Assembly: GCA_001643675.2 (NCBI GenBank)
Contig: LSRY02000051.1
Location: 188,501 to 252,500 of the forward strand
Direction of reading: 5' to 3'
Source of the DNA: Monocercomonoides exilis
Taxonomy: Eukaryota > Preaxostyla > Oxymonadida > Polymastigidae
Length of the DNA stretch: 64,000 nt
How positions within the stretch are numbered: position 1 is the stretch's first letter; the number at the start of each line of letters is the position of its first letter. Shown piece after piece: positions 16,101 to 26,120 of the stretch. A program made the position numbers and the translations under genes. The notes beneath the pieces are model-generated. The model was given only the letters and a program-made list of their open reading frames with translations, ran no database searches and was not told the DNA's origin.

Positions 16101-16333
16101 CCTTCAATTTCACTTCTCATTTTATTTTCAATCGATCTTCCTCCATCTTCTTCATAATTAATAAATTCATCTTTTGAAGGATTTTTGTTTATCTGAAGCA
16201 TATTTCTATCCACATTAATCATTTCTTCGTCTTTCATGTTTTCTCTAATCAACTTTGAGTCTTCTTTTGTTGTAACCAGATTCATATAATGACAGAATGC
16301 GTATAACGCAAACATCCACAATTTTGTCAGCAT
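7169..16333 (-). CDS. giant parallel beta-helix membrane protein with C-terminal pseudokinase
   Basis: One uninterrupted 3,054-codon exon starting at ATG 16333. Residues 1-20 look like a signal peptide (MLTKLWMFALYAFCHY). Most of the ectodomain is parallel beta-helix repeat, rich in GGG(I/M), Asn, Ser and Cys rungs. Five cap-like motifs, each a Cys-Gly followed by Pro-Cys and Ser/Thr-Ile (for example CGANTTFPCLTV), begin new helix modules near residues 617, 986, 1347, 1704 and 2109. A single membrane helix (WMLIVCIAVVFILLIALIMF) lies near 2605-2630. The cytoplasmic part keeps a protein-kinase C-lobe signature (RWKAPELL near 2918, then FSIGMMLWECLTLEIPF and a terminal Arg in ASQRPT). I find no Gly-loop, catalytic Lys, HRD Asp or DFG, so it is read as a pseudokinase. 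This looks like a surface receptor or adhesin; ligand and signalling are unknown. Confidence 0.85.
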   Translation of the reverse strand: MLTKLWMFALYAFCHYMNLVTTKEDSKLIRENMKDEEMINVDRNMLQINKNPSKDEFINYEEDGGRSIENKMRSEIEGRGFIIDEENNRKEFRREIGILKNANIYQFSEIEGCLKCFNSSVMEMGLVVREKGTKRILIAKKESIVSMRECILFVGQHLSPIELEGSFGSFVNISVQLNVEILNVFPPLFSSKAQKGEISEKCFVSVCSSHFSSFCMSSVPFLSSSSISLISLSHLTFFNISTANDACSSPTASFSQTSCLMSSCSFSSVCDVYDGGIVPSLNSPSSTLTISNTSFVGCCRTRNVECNGTSEVPLQPGRQSTTENRANSFIWCEWNGSKATVNKDFYTDDDSNGGAIRMFNLESGTLSVSHCSFNDCYAYYAGGGIMCYGIKCASIENCYFNTCTAQNRYGGGMFAYSISLQTRISCCEFQNCEAYGYGGGLYVENINALGTGCIEVENGEGGNACLFDCNFSLCSLTNLGGGGMYCVAVPNEFKMRNIQFISCSANSAGGGFYFNPNQIATPEDGIYCYFLFFHECKCYYSTPYGHDMIFYDERNKFLNYGNPLFESYTTNTNEYRFCFSYNLYFANEWSRQYAEKRWWLKDKTIYVSVGGNDNFDPCGANTTFPCLTVKKALEMCKVQISLTVTLMEGNHTSETATIDIGEKKISVIGTGKEKSSIGTGALSSTGALFSVSTGHLGMNHLKVDCNSNVSPSPSVVVVSDGGGFLSLEDIVITTSKTGDYVMSSSVFVVLLSQLSVVDVEIKDMNVLKPLFSEQNLPTFSSPSSVLYLTATAPGDSVMANVKVTNVNLTTGDGVVVAKSVKEGETFVVQNVTIEDCECEDGSGGGIKVDLLYSTSKLRVGTSSAPATEATKFNRCNCSENGGGIMLHLEDGIHDFSILSVDFSGCTASLGGNYVFVNGSDSASWAITTTNLNVQHDNSKYNELVGYDRSDTTMGLFPLNVFLDRYPDEAHVGKMKDGLGGYDSWFCGFDYYPCATITHAAQVRYPDTNKKIELDSEFELAEVVGMADGHEWEISCATKGMEVGVKAPENFESSCLVEVLSKCSMRNIKFCIPSAMSGASSSSLITSNSTLLTLADCSVVCTSENPIGYCFVNVIGGKVKVEELVIAETLTFGEHSVIEFGEGVESIVFCGCEVNNIEKRSGDGGWVSGVVGAERDEGKNGIIVIESCVVKGCSCHGRGGGMCVRVKGEGSVVVNESCVIDGCEAISSEGSKGRGGGMMIVMGSTLSRLKIEHCVHFSVDVANRAKYGKDMFICCSSGILLESKVNASSFEFFDSNVIPSDILKLCGSEDGKEEEVIPLFVYLCSIGTKLCVDGSGERALDHSHCGFEEFGCLTIDYCVEKRASSNVNEIEVISESWIKNEMKVASFAASVSGKEEGIRVTVRDEGSTAQNNLIECTKSFEMRYLSFVLNEEMNGKRNAFIHLSYSSSSSSSTIAIASCSVSFGNDELIGYNVICVEGGGLAMNGFVMEGGVRMSGKSPIVISNGVELEMNNSRMSGMEVVGGNGGGGCLNVEMEINGIVNIEKFNLSSVCSGGSGMKGGGMMISVGKGGSLEMKGVKYSGCEVPRGDVENGGRGMGGGMFVEIPSQKGTFVLEGMIFEGCNAWKGKNAFVSGWDLSEVVNKENFKWEMSSEELRSFDELCGWERKMTGEEEYVIPLVVYLWRNWSGDGFVSREKGGDFSGCGYSEAPCSSIDHLISLLYPTFGEGETHIAIVGSGLLSHSISFSSSSSSISESPKVVIEGTKKGTGVTISDEDENDLSDDGSMISSNVSLSFVNVSFTKPAITTHHAVFIESSGANTLLSVSDCSFGSLTGLTETAGYCLMKVNGGSAVIERSSLSLISELKGLIAFSPSASEVTVQNVNISFAGVIERSLISMIDENQMNGDENTGSNGNRPVLRVVGCSLANITNEGIRASVVDVGSFENGVECMMDECSMSSCKSGLSTEGGGMRVVLKSGESVLKVNGSSFSICKCSNETGCGGGLFIDGSDANANYGNESQIPPLNFKIVNILFVMNEAHVGKDIFVRCHSIEHQINETLFALNYNQESLNSNNSICGRDASSEGGVDLIPLITFYYSAQVFVSGRGSDDRRCGAQTNPCLSINCGVEHIEEGVMNAILIDGEGFVRKECVIGDLVVNSLKKGKAIVKMNSKIEKSFEKDCVMELVNECSVERCSFQFEDGFETTHGCIMKVKNGSMEIQKCEFFSSLSATAVELQLNSSVVSVESGELKISETTFRDIHSKLPVISFCEESDVTIVETRILNIKCEGDVVSVGRKAKVEVKEMEVENVTLLMNGCVIGMDEAEQEVSVLNSSFGRCVNSVDKGSMMQIRHSKEVKVEICVFDGETEDEIVNEGIERMKEEGLCKWNGSLVDIENSNVEMRETTIMKSKGGGLYVSGGSVKIEKGEFENNNPSIEGYPSARRNVICTGSSELNVVSVKGGDGMFPNTSLWILNDGCELSGITSERASALFIPVLHEVKSSPTSSCATNLTLSGELLLPCNLTLKLCFTSGDEEFIELHEINKDGHLSENEIQTVAISLQLENVREETEVSLCLLFGNADSPSSTQSFILKNRSETKAKGDERIVERVKEGKFSWMLIVCIAVVFILLIALIMFIVRWKKVKNEAEDLREIVNDNIRKDPKAFEMVTMEMSPEEQWRRAEREAEKKNEERFKKRVYEKSLGHSESSEHLLSESGSTEYILGKDSDKIPEWALEKVEEEEIRKRSPSPSISSTCSTDSDSTFVRGEDLCPTTSSMSNLVDAMACSSPHEKLIVDLRDSLFMLLHGRNEKKEMAIGTLQEREQTAAQILFWVANLALHSFDEMENKLQSLSSLSPHIVLFSEHMVICIVMHSDFLSSDDCSDSSSISSLSVVSSSSNISVMSERFTDSPPPSSAFEDNDDIRKECLRWKAPELLMNKKMGATKESVAFSIGMMLWECLTLEIPFREYESEVAGQKIVNSERPNFERISTSSLQNVAKCCLSGCASQRPTLVLLKRELIQRFPPGAAVLTMTDAVECYSGCCRESERPRDSESRNDQENMSFL

Positions 16334-17221
16334 TCTCGTTCTGCCTCAGTGTTAACAATGAGATTATTTATTTTTTTTATATTCACTTTTTTCATTATGG
16401 GGAGAGACGAATTTTTTCCGAAAAAAAATTTCTTTTGATCAATTTGAATATAAGTGAAAATAATGGTGCATGAACAGTTTTCGAATGTGAATGAAATTAA
16501 GTTCACATGGTTATTACATAATGCGAAATGTTTCTTGACATTTCTTTTGTATTTCTTTTTCGTTCAAACTTTATTGAGGGACCAATGAAAGATTTGACAT
16601 TTTGTTACGTGGAATTGTCAAAATTTTTTGATTTGATTAAATATTTTTTTAAGAGTAACTTCTGAAAAATCTTGAATTTGAAAAATAAATGAATATGAAA
16701 AATTTTTTATCAAAGATCTGATAGTCAAACTTTTTTGTGGAAAAAAAAAATAAAAATTTGAATCAAATATCTTTTCCTGCTCCACAAAATTCGAAAAAAA
16801 TGTGAATAAATATTTTAAATGTTCTCATCTCTTTATAATATCTTTTCTTGAGTTATTTGATGTGTTGAAAATTATATTTTTATAAAAATTTACACTTTTC
16901 GTTCTTATAAGGAAAATAAACAAAAACAATTTTTCAAATAAAGATTGTGACATCAGATTATCATTTTGGGAAATTTTCTGATTTGAATAATTTTTTTTTT
17001 ATTCAAAAATCACCATGTGCATTATTCTTTCGAGAGTATTTTACTTTCGAAAATGATCTTTAAAGAAACAAAAGGAAATTTTAAAAATAAAAAATAAAAA
17101 TGTTAAAGACAAAAAGAAATCTTTTAATTGAATATTCGATGCTTCAAAAATAATTTCGCATTCCATTTGAAATGAAAAAGTGAAAAAAATCTTACGATAA
17201 CCCTTTAAAAGAAATGATTCG
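16334..17221. other. AT-rich spacer, divergent upstream region
   Basis: It separates the giant receptor gene (reading left) from SYS1 (reading right), so promoters of both should lie here. It is mostly A and T homopolymers; I see no conserved element or coding frame. Confidence 0.5.
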
Positions 17222-17795
17222 ATGAAAAAAGTTGAATCAAGCAAAGTCATTCTGAAAAAACTTGTTATTCTTGTTTTAGTTTATTATATTGTTACATTTA
17301 TAATTTCTCTTGTTGTTAACTTTGCGTTTGGCTGTCCTGAACATATTGGAATCTCGCCATTTGATTTTTTACATTTTGGCATTGAAACTCCGCAAGCTAC
17401 AGGTTATTCATAAATATTTATTATTTTATTCAATGATTTTGTGTTTGACTTTATTCATTTTTAGCTTCTTTGATCAATTTTGCAGTAACTGGATTTATCT
17501 TTTTAATTTTTCTGATATTTGTTGTGAAATTATCATCAAGAACATGGGATTATGCAATAACGCAATATTTATTTCATTTTATTATTAGTTGCATAGGCGT
17601 GAAAACTTTCTTTTATTTCACCGTATGATTCAAGCGTTTTTCATCAATTTAGTAATGCTATCATTTCCTGTAAATTGGCGCTACTGGGTTGCTTTTTTTT
17701 CGAGCGTACTGTTAATCATCATTTTGTCATCAGTTACAACGTATTGCATATATGATATTCGAAAAATGAACTCGATCCTTTCAACAAAAATGTAA
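17222..17795 (+). CDS. SYS1: SYS1 Golgi membrane protein
   Basis: Exons 17222-17402, 17465-17587 and 17653-17795 join in frame to 148 residues, close to the usual SYS1 length of about 150. Four hydrophobic segments are visible. The order of features matches SYS1: an N-terminal helix with VYYIV, a luminal loop with SPFDFLHFGIETPQA (equivalent to the FD...LGFSTPPG stretch of animal SYS1), then DYAITQYLFHFI, a short loop with FP and WRYW, and a last helix ending near a basic tail. In other eukaryotes SYS1 recruits the small GTPase ARL3/ARFRP1 to the trans-Golgi. The second donor (GTTGCA at 17588) was chosen because it alone keeps frame and gives the expected spacing before the WRYW segment; part of exon 2's open frame (ISCIG) is thereby placed in the intron. 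Confidence 0.75.
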
Positions 17796-17999
17796 TTCAC
17801 AAATTGCTCCAATCTTTTCGATTTTTTTAAAATTAGCACAATTTCTTAATTTTTTAAATTCATTACAACTTTGCACTGAAATGATAAAATTATAGAAATA
17901 ATAGAATTTCTGCAAATAAGCATACCCTAATTTTATTAATTTAATTGCAATTTTTTAAAATAATAATTTAAGCCGACTTCCATTGGGCTAAAACCACAA

Positions 18000-20900
18000 A
18001 TGGAAGATAAACCTCAATATATAACGCAATTTAATGACATATCATTAGCATTTCCATTTGAGCCATATGCATGCCAACTTGAATTTATGTCAAGAGTAAT
18101 TTCTTCTCTAAATTCTGCAACCAACGCGCTTTTAGAATCACCGACAGGAACAGGGAAAACGCTTTGTCTTTTATGTTCTGTTCTTTCTTGGAAAGATGTT
18201 CCTCAACTTGAATCTTTCAAGGTTAAGTCGGTTAAGCGACATCCTCTTTCTCAGCTTGGGTCCTTTATTACAGACGGAAAACAATCCGTGAATCACATAT
18301 TCTATTGTTCTAGAACTCATGTACAACTAAAGCAAGTTGCGAATGAATTGAGTTCGACGATATATCGTCCTCTGATGACTATTCTTGGCTCTCGTTCTCA
18401 ACTCTGCATTCATAAGAAAATAAAAAATCTTAAAGGTAAAATTCAAGATGCTGCATGCAGTAACATGTGCCGATCTGCTTCTTGTCAATTTTATAGAGGG
18501 TTTAAAGCACTCCAAAATGCCAAATCTAGCGGAGGAATGGATCGTTCAGAAAAATCCAAACTCACAGCAGAATCTGTTGGATTGAAAACTGTTTTCGATA
18601 TAGAAGACCTAATACAATATGGAACGTCAAGGGTGGTCTGTCCATACCATCTTTCTCGTGAATTGGCTGATTCCTCTCAACTAATACTTATGCCATACAA
18701 CTACATTGTTGACAAGGCAACTCAAAAGGCAATGAGAATAAACGTTGAATCATCTGTTGTTATCATAGATGAAGGACACAACATCGAAAAAGTTCTTTGC
18801 GATGCCATGTCATTTGAATTCACGAGCAATGATATTGGTGAATGTGTGAAGGAAGTGTCAGCCATTATATCCATTTTCACAACAGTCATTGAGCCAAATT
18901 TAAAAGTCTCTAATGACTCAAAAAAGGCTGCTGCTTCTTCAAATCAAGCTGGTGGTTCGTCCGAAGCAGGGCCAATTTCACGTGCAAGTCTGATTCTGCT
19001 GCGGAGGATATTCGTGTCCATCGAAAAAGCACTGGACAATGTTAAAGTACCACCAGGTGGTGTATCGCTCCAGCCAGCTGTGCTGTTTCAGCTCATGAAA
19101 AATGGATTTTTGACGCCAGAGTCGTTTGGAATCTTTCGAGACTCAGTCCAGCGGTACATGAGCGCTTTGGCAGAAGCAGCGGCTGCTGCGCCAGACATTG
19201 TCTCAATGGAAAACGAGGAGGAAGGGCAAGACTCAGAAGCAGGACGGTTTGGGTACTCGATGGCTGGCAACATCTCGTCAGTTGGATTCCGAGGAGGAGG
19301 GAGAGGCGGTGGCGAAGGCAGAGGGGTGACTGCCACAATCAGCGGAAGGCTGAGAACAGCTGAAGACGGCTTCGGAATATTGAAGAAGGTTATGCAGCGT
19401 GCTGCTGTTCAGACATTTGTGGAGAAGATGGAGATTCTCTTTAGTCGCTCTTCTGGTGTTGGCTTCAAAGTGCATATTTGGGATGAGACGGTCAATGTTG
19501 GAGGTGGTAGTGGAGGAGGAGGAGGAGGAGGAGGAGGAGGAGGAGGAGGAGGCAGCAGTGGTGGAGGGCACGGGATGAGCGCTATGCCCGGAGGTGGGAG
19601 AGGAATTGGCAGCAGAGGCGGAATGCTTCCAGGGAGTGCAACTGAGATTGGTGCTCGAACAGTCACTTTTCGCCACGTTGGATTTTGGTGCTTCGATCCC
19701 TCGATCACGATGAGAGAGATAACGGAGCAGAAGACACGGTCCATCATCATCACGTCAGGCACACTCACTCCGATGGTGGGTGTGGCATATGAGCTCGGGA
19801 TCCGCTTTCCCGTCATCCACTCCAACAGGCACGTGATCAAGCCCAACCAAGTGTATGCTGCAGTCATCAGCCACTCGAGGCGAGGCAGCTCGCTGCAATA
19901 CACATACAAAACACGCCGCTCGAAAGACGTGATTGACGAACTGGGGCTGATCATTGTGGACATCGTGTCTGTTGTTCCGTCTGGCGTGCTTGTGTTCTTT
20001 CCGTCGTACGAAATGATGGACAGCTATCTTCGCGAATGGTCGTCGTTTAAGCAGGGCCAGCCCCCTCCGCCGATCACATCAGGAATCGCAGGCGCTGCAT
20101 CCACAAACAAGTACGGTGCATCCTCTCTTCCTGTCAGCCAGTACTCCATCTACTCGCTTATCCGGCGCCACAAGGCCATTCTGGTGGAGCCGCGGCAGAG
20201 CACGCAGATGCCACAGACCATTCGCGAGTTTAGGGCGGCTGTGACTGCAGCACTTGTGTCCCACGACGGGAGAAATGAAAGCGGACAGACAGGCGCTGTG
20301 CTGTTTGGAGTGTGCCGAGGAAAAGTGTCTGAAGGAATGGACTTCACAGACGAGACATCGCGTGCGGTTGTTATGATCGGAATACCCTTTCAGAACAAGA
20401 ATGAGCCGAAAGTGAGGCTGAAGATTGAGTACTTGAATGAAAAGAAGGAAGGGAAGCACAACAAGGAGCAGACAGATGGAGCTTCTTCGTCAACTCCTTC
20501 GTCAACTCTGACTCCAAAGTCATCATCTCCTCCATCTCTTTCCCTCTTTCCTTCTTCTTCCTCCTCCTCTTCCTCTTCTCCATCATCTTCCTCTTCTTCC
20601 CCTTCCTCATTTCCCAAATCAGCTGCTGATATGATTCTTGATGGAGGCAGCTGGTACACGATTGATGCGATGCGTGCAGTCAACCAGTCGATTGGGCGTG
20701 TTATTCGGCACAAAAACGACTACGGCGCCATTCTGCTGATAGACGAGAGGTATGAGACATACGAGCACCAGCTGTCGCAGTGGGTGCAGGACAGCCTGGA
20801 GGTGTGCGAGGAGGACGTGAAGAAGGACTGGGAGAGAGAAGTTGCGAGAGGAACAAGAGGTTCGCCTCTTTCTTCTTCCTCATCCTCTTCTTCTTCTTCT

Positions 20901-22418
20901 TCTTCTTCTTCCTCTTCCTCTTCCTCAGCAGCTTCGATGGGCATTGGAGCTGTTATGTCCTCTTCATCAATAAGAGGAGGTGTCCCACAAAGAGAAGAGT
21001 ACAGGCTGATTATGAGCGGCCTTGCCCGCTTTTTTGCAGACACAAAGCGGTTTTCTGTGGACGCAGCGTCTTCTTCGCTTGGCTCTTCTGCCTCGCCTTC
21101 TTCCTCTTCTTTCTATTCGTCTGCATCCATTCCAGCTGTCGGTGCCCGTGCAACTGGTCTTCTGCGCTCCAACAGATCTTTGCCTGCTCCCTCGCCTCAT
21201 TTATCGCTCCCTCCACACACATCAGCTGTTCCATACACTTCACCTTCTTCTTCTTCTTCTTCTTCTTTGCCTGGCTATTCTTCAGGCAAAGGATTCAACA
21301 TCGAAGCCATTTTGAAGACGACATCCAATTTCTCGTCCAATTCAACTGAAAGAACAGACAGAACACAATCATTCACATCGCTCCCAATGCCAACTCCACC
21401 CTCGTCTTCTTCTTCCTCATCTCATGTCACCCCTCTGCCTCGTGAAATGCCTTCAATCACTTCACTTTTATCTCGCTCTCGTTCTCCTTCTTCATCGTCA
21501 TCATCATCATCATCATCATCATCTTCTTCTTCTTCTTCTTCTTCTTCTTCTTCTTCTTCTTCTTCTTCTTCTTCTTCTTCTTCTTCCATTTCATCGCTCT
21601 CCACTTCACATGCTCCACATGCTCCTCTCAGCCATCTTTCTCAGCCACGCCCACAAACTGCCTCTTCCTTTTCTATTTCTCGTTCTCATTCCTTCCACTC
21701 CTCATCTTCTTCCTCTGATTCATACGAATTTGAAGAGATCGGCCCTTCAACATCGCCTCAGTTGCTTCACCCCACGCCTTCTCCCTCTCCTTCGCCTTCT
21801 TCCGAATCATCAAGCGATAAAGAAAACGCTAAGGGCTCAAGTCTTTTGACACTCTATCAGAAATTGAAGGGGAAGCCTCAGACAGAAAAACCGACTTCAT
21901 CTTCTTCTTCCACTTCTTCTGTGGAAAATGCTTTGTTTGCAGACAGAAAGGCTCAAAAGCGTTCTCTTTCAAACAGAGACGTCATTTCATTGGAACAAAA
22001 TGAGTATGCAGATTCAGAGAAAAGCAGAGAAAAAAATGGAAAATCACAAAATGGAACTGAATCCAGTGCGAAGATTGTGAAACAAGCAACTCAGGATTCG
22101 AGGCATTCTTCGAAGCACCAGCCACCTCCAGACAAAATGGTTGCTATTAAAAAACTGCTGGCAACTGCTAAAAAGTGTCTCAGCAAAGAAAAACTTCTTG
22201 AATTCAGCAATGAAATTAAAGGTTTGATTTTTATTAATAAATTTTCGCACTCTCATTAGAATTTTAAATTGATTTTTTTTTTTTAATTGTCAGATTTAAA
22301 AGAGAAAAAAATAAGTAAATCTGAATTTATAAAAGATGTTAGACTGACGTTTGAAGCAGCTACAGATAAAGAGCAACTAATTAGTGAATTCAATTCATTT
22401 TTTGGACATGTTCTCTGA
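18000..22418 (+). CDS. RTEL1: RTEL1-like Fe-S DNA helicase
   Basis: Exon 1 is 18000-22221 and exon 2 is 22294-22418 (72-nt intron, donor GTTTGA); 1,448 residues. It is an XPD/FANCJ/RTEL1-family 5'-3' helicase. Motif I is SPTGTGKT near residues 48-55, motif Ia is CSRTHVQL, and four Fe-S Cys run from QLCIH (136) through the ACSNMCRSASC region to VVCPYHLS (214). MPYNYIVD follows, then motif II DEGH near 257. The C-terminal helicase lobe has GVCRGKVSEGMDF and QSIGRVIRHKNDYG. ILGSRSQLCIH and VFDIEDL favour RTEL1 over FANCJ or DDX11. The last 70 residues fit a harmonin-N-like helical domain, as in RTEL1. Poly-Gly and poly-Ser inserts interrupt the helicase core and a long Ser-rich linker precedes the C-terminal domain. 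The expected role is dismantling D-loops and G-quadruplex DNA in repair and telomere upkeep. Confidence 0.85.
19511..19551. repeat. (GGA)n trinucleotide repeat
   Basis: About 13 GGA units encode a poly-Gly stretch inside the RTEL1-like helicase, between motif II and the C-terminal lobe. Confidence 0.95.
21489..21586. repeat. TCA/TCT trinucleotide repeat
   Basis: About 30 TCA, TCG and TCT codons encode poly-Ser in the linker of the RTEL1-like protein. Shorter Ser tracts of the same kind occur near 20560-20610 and 20870-20930. Confidence 0.95.
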
Positions 22419-22605
22419 GTATTTAAAAATTCATTTCCTCAACTTTCATTCCTCACTTCAAAATCTATATTTATATCATTAGCACTTCAATTGTGCACAT
22501 TTCAATTTGCAACAGAATCCCGAAAAAAAGATCAAAATGAAATTTTGATCAAGATCCATTAATTGTGCAGAATAATAATATTTGTTTTTTTAATTAAAAA
22601 GCTAC

Positions 22606-25600
22606 ATGACTGAATCCTCAATAAAACATTTTGAGGTTATTCAACCTTTAGGAGAAGGGAGCTATGGAGCTACATTTCTCGTGAGACGACTTCTTGATGA
22701 GAATATGTATTGCATTAAACGAATTCCAATTCTTAATTTGCCTCCGTTTGTTCAATAATTTATTTTCATGAATTCCTATCAACATTTTCTGATAAATTAT
22801 ATTATTTTGTATTTATCTATATCATACTCTTTCAACACATTTATTCAGTGCTGAACAAAAAAAAGCAATAGATGAAGCTCAATTCCTTGCTAAGATTCAA
22901 TCTGAATACGTTGTTGGATACTATGATGCATTTATTGAATTGCCGTCTTTATACATTGTAATGGAATATGCAGATAGAGGAACCTTGGCAGAATATATTG
23001 ATGTTTGTTAATCGATTTTATTTCAAATGTGCAATTAATACATATATTCAAACAAACAGAGAGTGAGAAGCAAGCATGATTTTATTGATGAAGAGACAAT
23101 TTGGCGCTTTTTCTTTGAGCTGTGCCTGGGAATGTACCGTATGAAGTTATTAAAAGATATTTTTTGTTTCAAAAAAACAATTTTAAATATTTAGAGGTAC
23201 ATGAAAGAAAAATTGTCCATCGTGACCTTAAAACTGCAAATATATTTTTGTCTGGTGAAGATTATCAGTTTGGTTGATCTTTTCGAAAAAAAGTGTCATT
23301 TTTTTATCATTTCAACTTTGATTTAGAGTTAAAATTGGAGATTTTGGTGTGGCCAAACAACTTTCGACAATGACAAAAATGGCAGAGACTATGATTGGTA
23401 CACCATATTATTTATCACCAGAGCTCGTAAAAGGAGAATCATATGATCAGAAATCGGATGTGTGGTCGTTGGGGTGTATCATGTATGAGCTTGTGTCACT
23501 GGAAAAGCCTTTTGATGCGATGCATCAACTTGCACTTATAAAGAAAATCCTTGAAGAATCGCCCAAAAGGCTTCCTGTTTCCGGAGAAGAAGGCACAGGC
23601 GTTCAATTCAAACACAATCATCGATACTCTGCGCTTTTGTGCAACACAGTCCACGAAATGCTCACAAAGGATCCTGAACAGCGTCCGTCAATTGCAGAGA
23701 TATTCAACAGAGAAGAGATAAAAGAGAAAGGGAAAGAACTCGGATTTATTGTGCCACCACAGAGGAAAAAGAAAGGGAAAGCGAAGAAAGGGAAGAAGAA
23801 AGAGGGAAGTGTGAAGAGCCACAACAAAGGCAAAGGAGGCGAAGGAGGGGAAGACGGAGCAGACGAAAAGAGCAATGAGAACAGCACTCAAATTGCAGCA
23901 AATGCAGACAGCACTTTGACCTCAACGACGGCCACAGCATCGGCCAATGCGCTGTCTGCAACAGTCAAGACAGTTGCCTCGACATCTTCACTGACAGAGA
24001 CGACTGCCACAGAAGTTGATGCTGAAGGAGAGGATGTCTACGAAGACGACTTCGACGAAGGGATCCTCGAAGACGACGACGATGCAGCCAGCGGCAGTGC
24101 CAATGGTGCACCTGATTCTGGCTCCTCCTCTTCTTCGCATCCTTCTTCCTCTTCCTCTTCTTCTGCCTCAAAGCCAAGCTACCCAAAAGCAGCCTCTGTT
24201 ATTGTGAGGCCTCCTCTCCTCTCACACACCATCGGCGGCTCTCCAAAAGACAACTTTCCGAAGTCACTGGCAGACTACCCAGAGCATCTGCCTCCATCCA
24301 CACGGCCCATGTCTTCCACCACCCCGCAGCCACTCTCTCCTCTTCTCCACACGAGACATCCAGCACCAACACACCCGATGCTCAGTTCATATTCATCCAA
24401 CTCAAATGCATCCCCAACGTCTTCTCCTTCGACATACTCTGTCAATTCTGTGTCGTCTGTGGATGCCACGCCACCCACAAGCACAGAAACCACGCCTCGT
24501 TTGGCCACTCCTTCAGACGAGGCATCCTCAAAAGCAGAAGAAGACTACACAGAAGTGTGGAGGAGTGATGAAAGCTTCGGAACAAGCACACAAAAGGACT
24601 TGAATGAGGAGAATGAAGGGGCTGTCATGGATGCATCTGACTCATCCATCTCTGTGTCCTCTTCTCTCTCGATGTCTCAGACACAGCTGTCTCACCCAAC
24701 CACACGTCCTCCACCACGTATGCCTGCCTCACGACCATCTCATCCGCTCACTCCGTCTTCCTCTTCCAAAAAGCCCACACCCAAATGCAAGACAGCCAAC
24801 CGCCTCACTCGCCCCAACACGTCTTCTCTCTCCAGCACAGTCGACTCTTCACGCTCTTCGGCGCCTTCTCGCTCACCCACAGCGTCTCCACAGCTTGTCG
24901 ACGAAAACGATCCAATGCTTGCACTCACTGTGACACACCTCTTTTCAGACAAGCAGGCACAGAAAAAACCATCCACCCCTTCCACCACTTCTTCCACTTC
25001 CTCACTCAATCACTCATCAGGCTCATCTGTGCGGCCAAAGACAAATGCTTCTCGTGTTTCTTCCAGCTCTTCCATCATGAGACACAATTCTTCTTCTTCC
25101 ACGTCTTCTTCATCTTCTTCTGCTTTCCCTGGAAATTCATCAACAGGATCTCTTTCTTCATCCTCCACACCCAATTCCTCCTCCTCTACCTCATCATCTT
25201 CATCTTCTTCAACACATTCAAGCAAGCCAACAACTTCATCAAGCAAACCAGCCCCTCGTCGAATGAACCCATCTCGTGTTCGTGTGTCTACAGCTTCTTC
25301 TGCATCTCCCAGCGATCCCTCTCCCACAACCACACCAACAGGAGTGCCTGCTCCGTCTGCCTCAGCCCCTCCACTTCACACTTCCACCAGCACCTCATCG
25401 TCTGCATCTGCCTCTGTCCCCTCCTCTGCTCTGCACGAATCTCACACTTCACTCCACTATGAAGACGAGTGCTTTGGAGATACAACAAGGCTGATGACAC
25501 CAGAGACCAGCACTCACTCAGCCAAGCTGCACAGCTCATCTGCACGCGGCACAGGAAGGAAAGTGTTAACGACTGCAACACACCGATCGCTGGATGATGT

Positions 25601-26120
25601 AAGAAACAGCAGACATATCAAAGGTAGTGACAGCGAAAAGGAGCTGAAGACGCATTCGTCTGAAGATCATCTCAGAAGCAGTGCAGATTTTGAGGCATCC
25701 ACACCTTGCAATGAAGATCTTTCAATGCCTGCTGCATTCACTCCAGCTGAAGACAGCTCACATCACTCGCTTTCAGCTGAGCATCAGACAGGCACATCAA
25801 CACACCCAGGCACATCCAGCCTGCTACACAGGGCAAAGCTGACATCTCCCTCAGAAGCTGCGCGGAGGAGGTTTGGCTTTGGCGTCAAAGCATCCTCCAC
25901 ATCGCCTTCAATCAGCCGCTCTCTGGCTGCTTCGTCGGGCAACAGTGCCCCGTTGTCTTCCTCAACATCCTCTTCTACTTTTGCTGCAGCTTCTCCTTCA
26001 GACACCTCGCTTTCTTCGTCTTCACCAAAAAGGACGGCTTTTGCCTCGACCCATCCCAAACAACCTGCACGTCACTCCTCAACATCTCCTCACTCTCTTT
26101 CAACAAAAGTGGACAGATGA
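22606..26120 (+). CDS. NEK-family Ser/Thr kinase with long Ser-rich tail
   Basis: Exons 22606-22745, 22849-23002, 23060-23138, 23195-23267 and 23327-26120 join in frame to 1,079 residues; the four introns are 56-103 nt. The kinase domain fills about the first 260 residues: Gly-loop LGEGSYGATFLV, VAIK-equivalent YCIKRI, gatekeeper region LYIVMEYADRG, catalytic loop VHRDLKTANIFL, DFG in KIGDFGVAK, activation segment IGTPYYLSPELV and DVWSLGCIMYEL. HRDLKTANIFL and GTPYYLSPE are typical of NIMA-related kinases, which act in mitosis and at basal bodies and flagella. Basic and acidic stretches follow, then some 600 residues of Ser, Thr and Pro without a recognised domain. The sequence gives no basis for assigning a NEK subfamily. 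Confidence 0.88.

Noticed and set aside
17588-17652. Reading straight through exon 2 of SYS1 to the in-frame TGA at 17625
   Set aside because: That would lose the final membrane helix conserved in SYS1; splicing at 17588/17652 restores frame and family length.
20780-21849. Plus- and minus-strand frames rich in Phe, Leu, Glu or Arg inside the RTEL1-like gene
   Set aside because: They are alternate-frame readings of poly-Ser codon runs; the RTEL1 frame is supported by conserved motifs on both sides.
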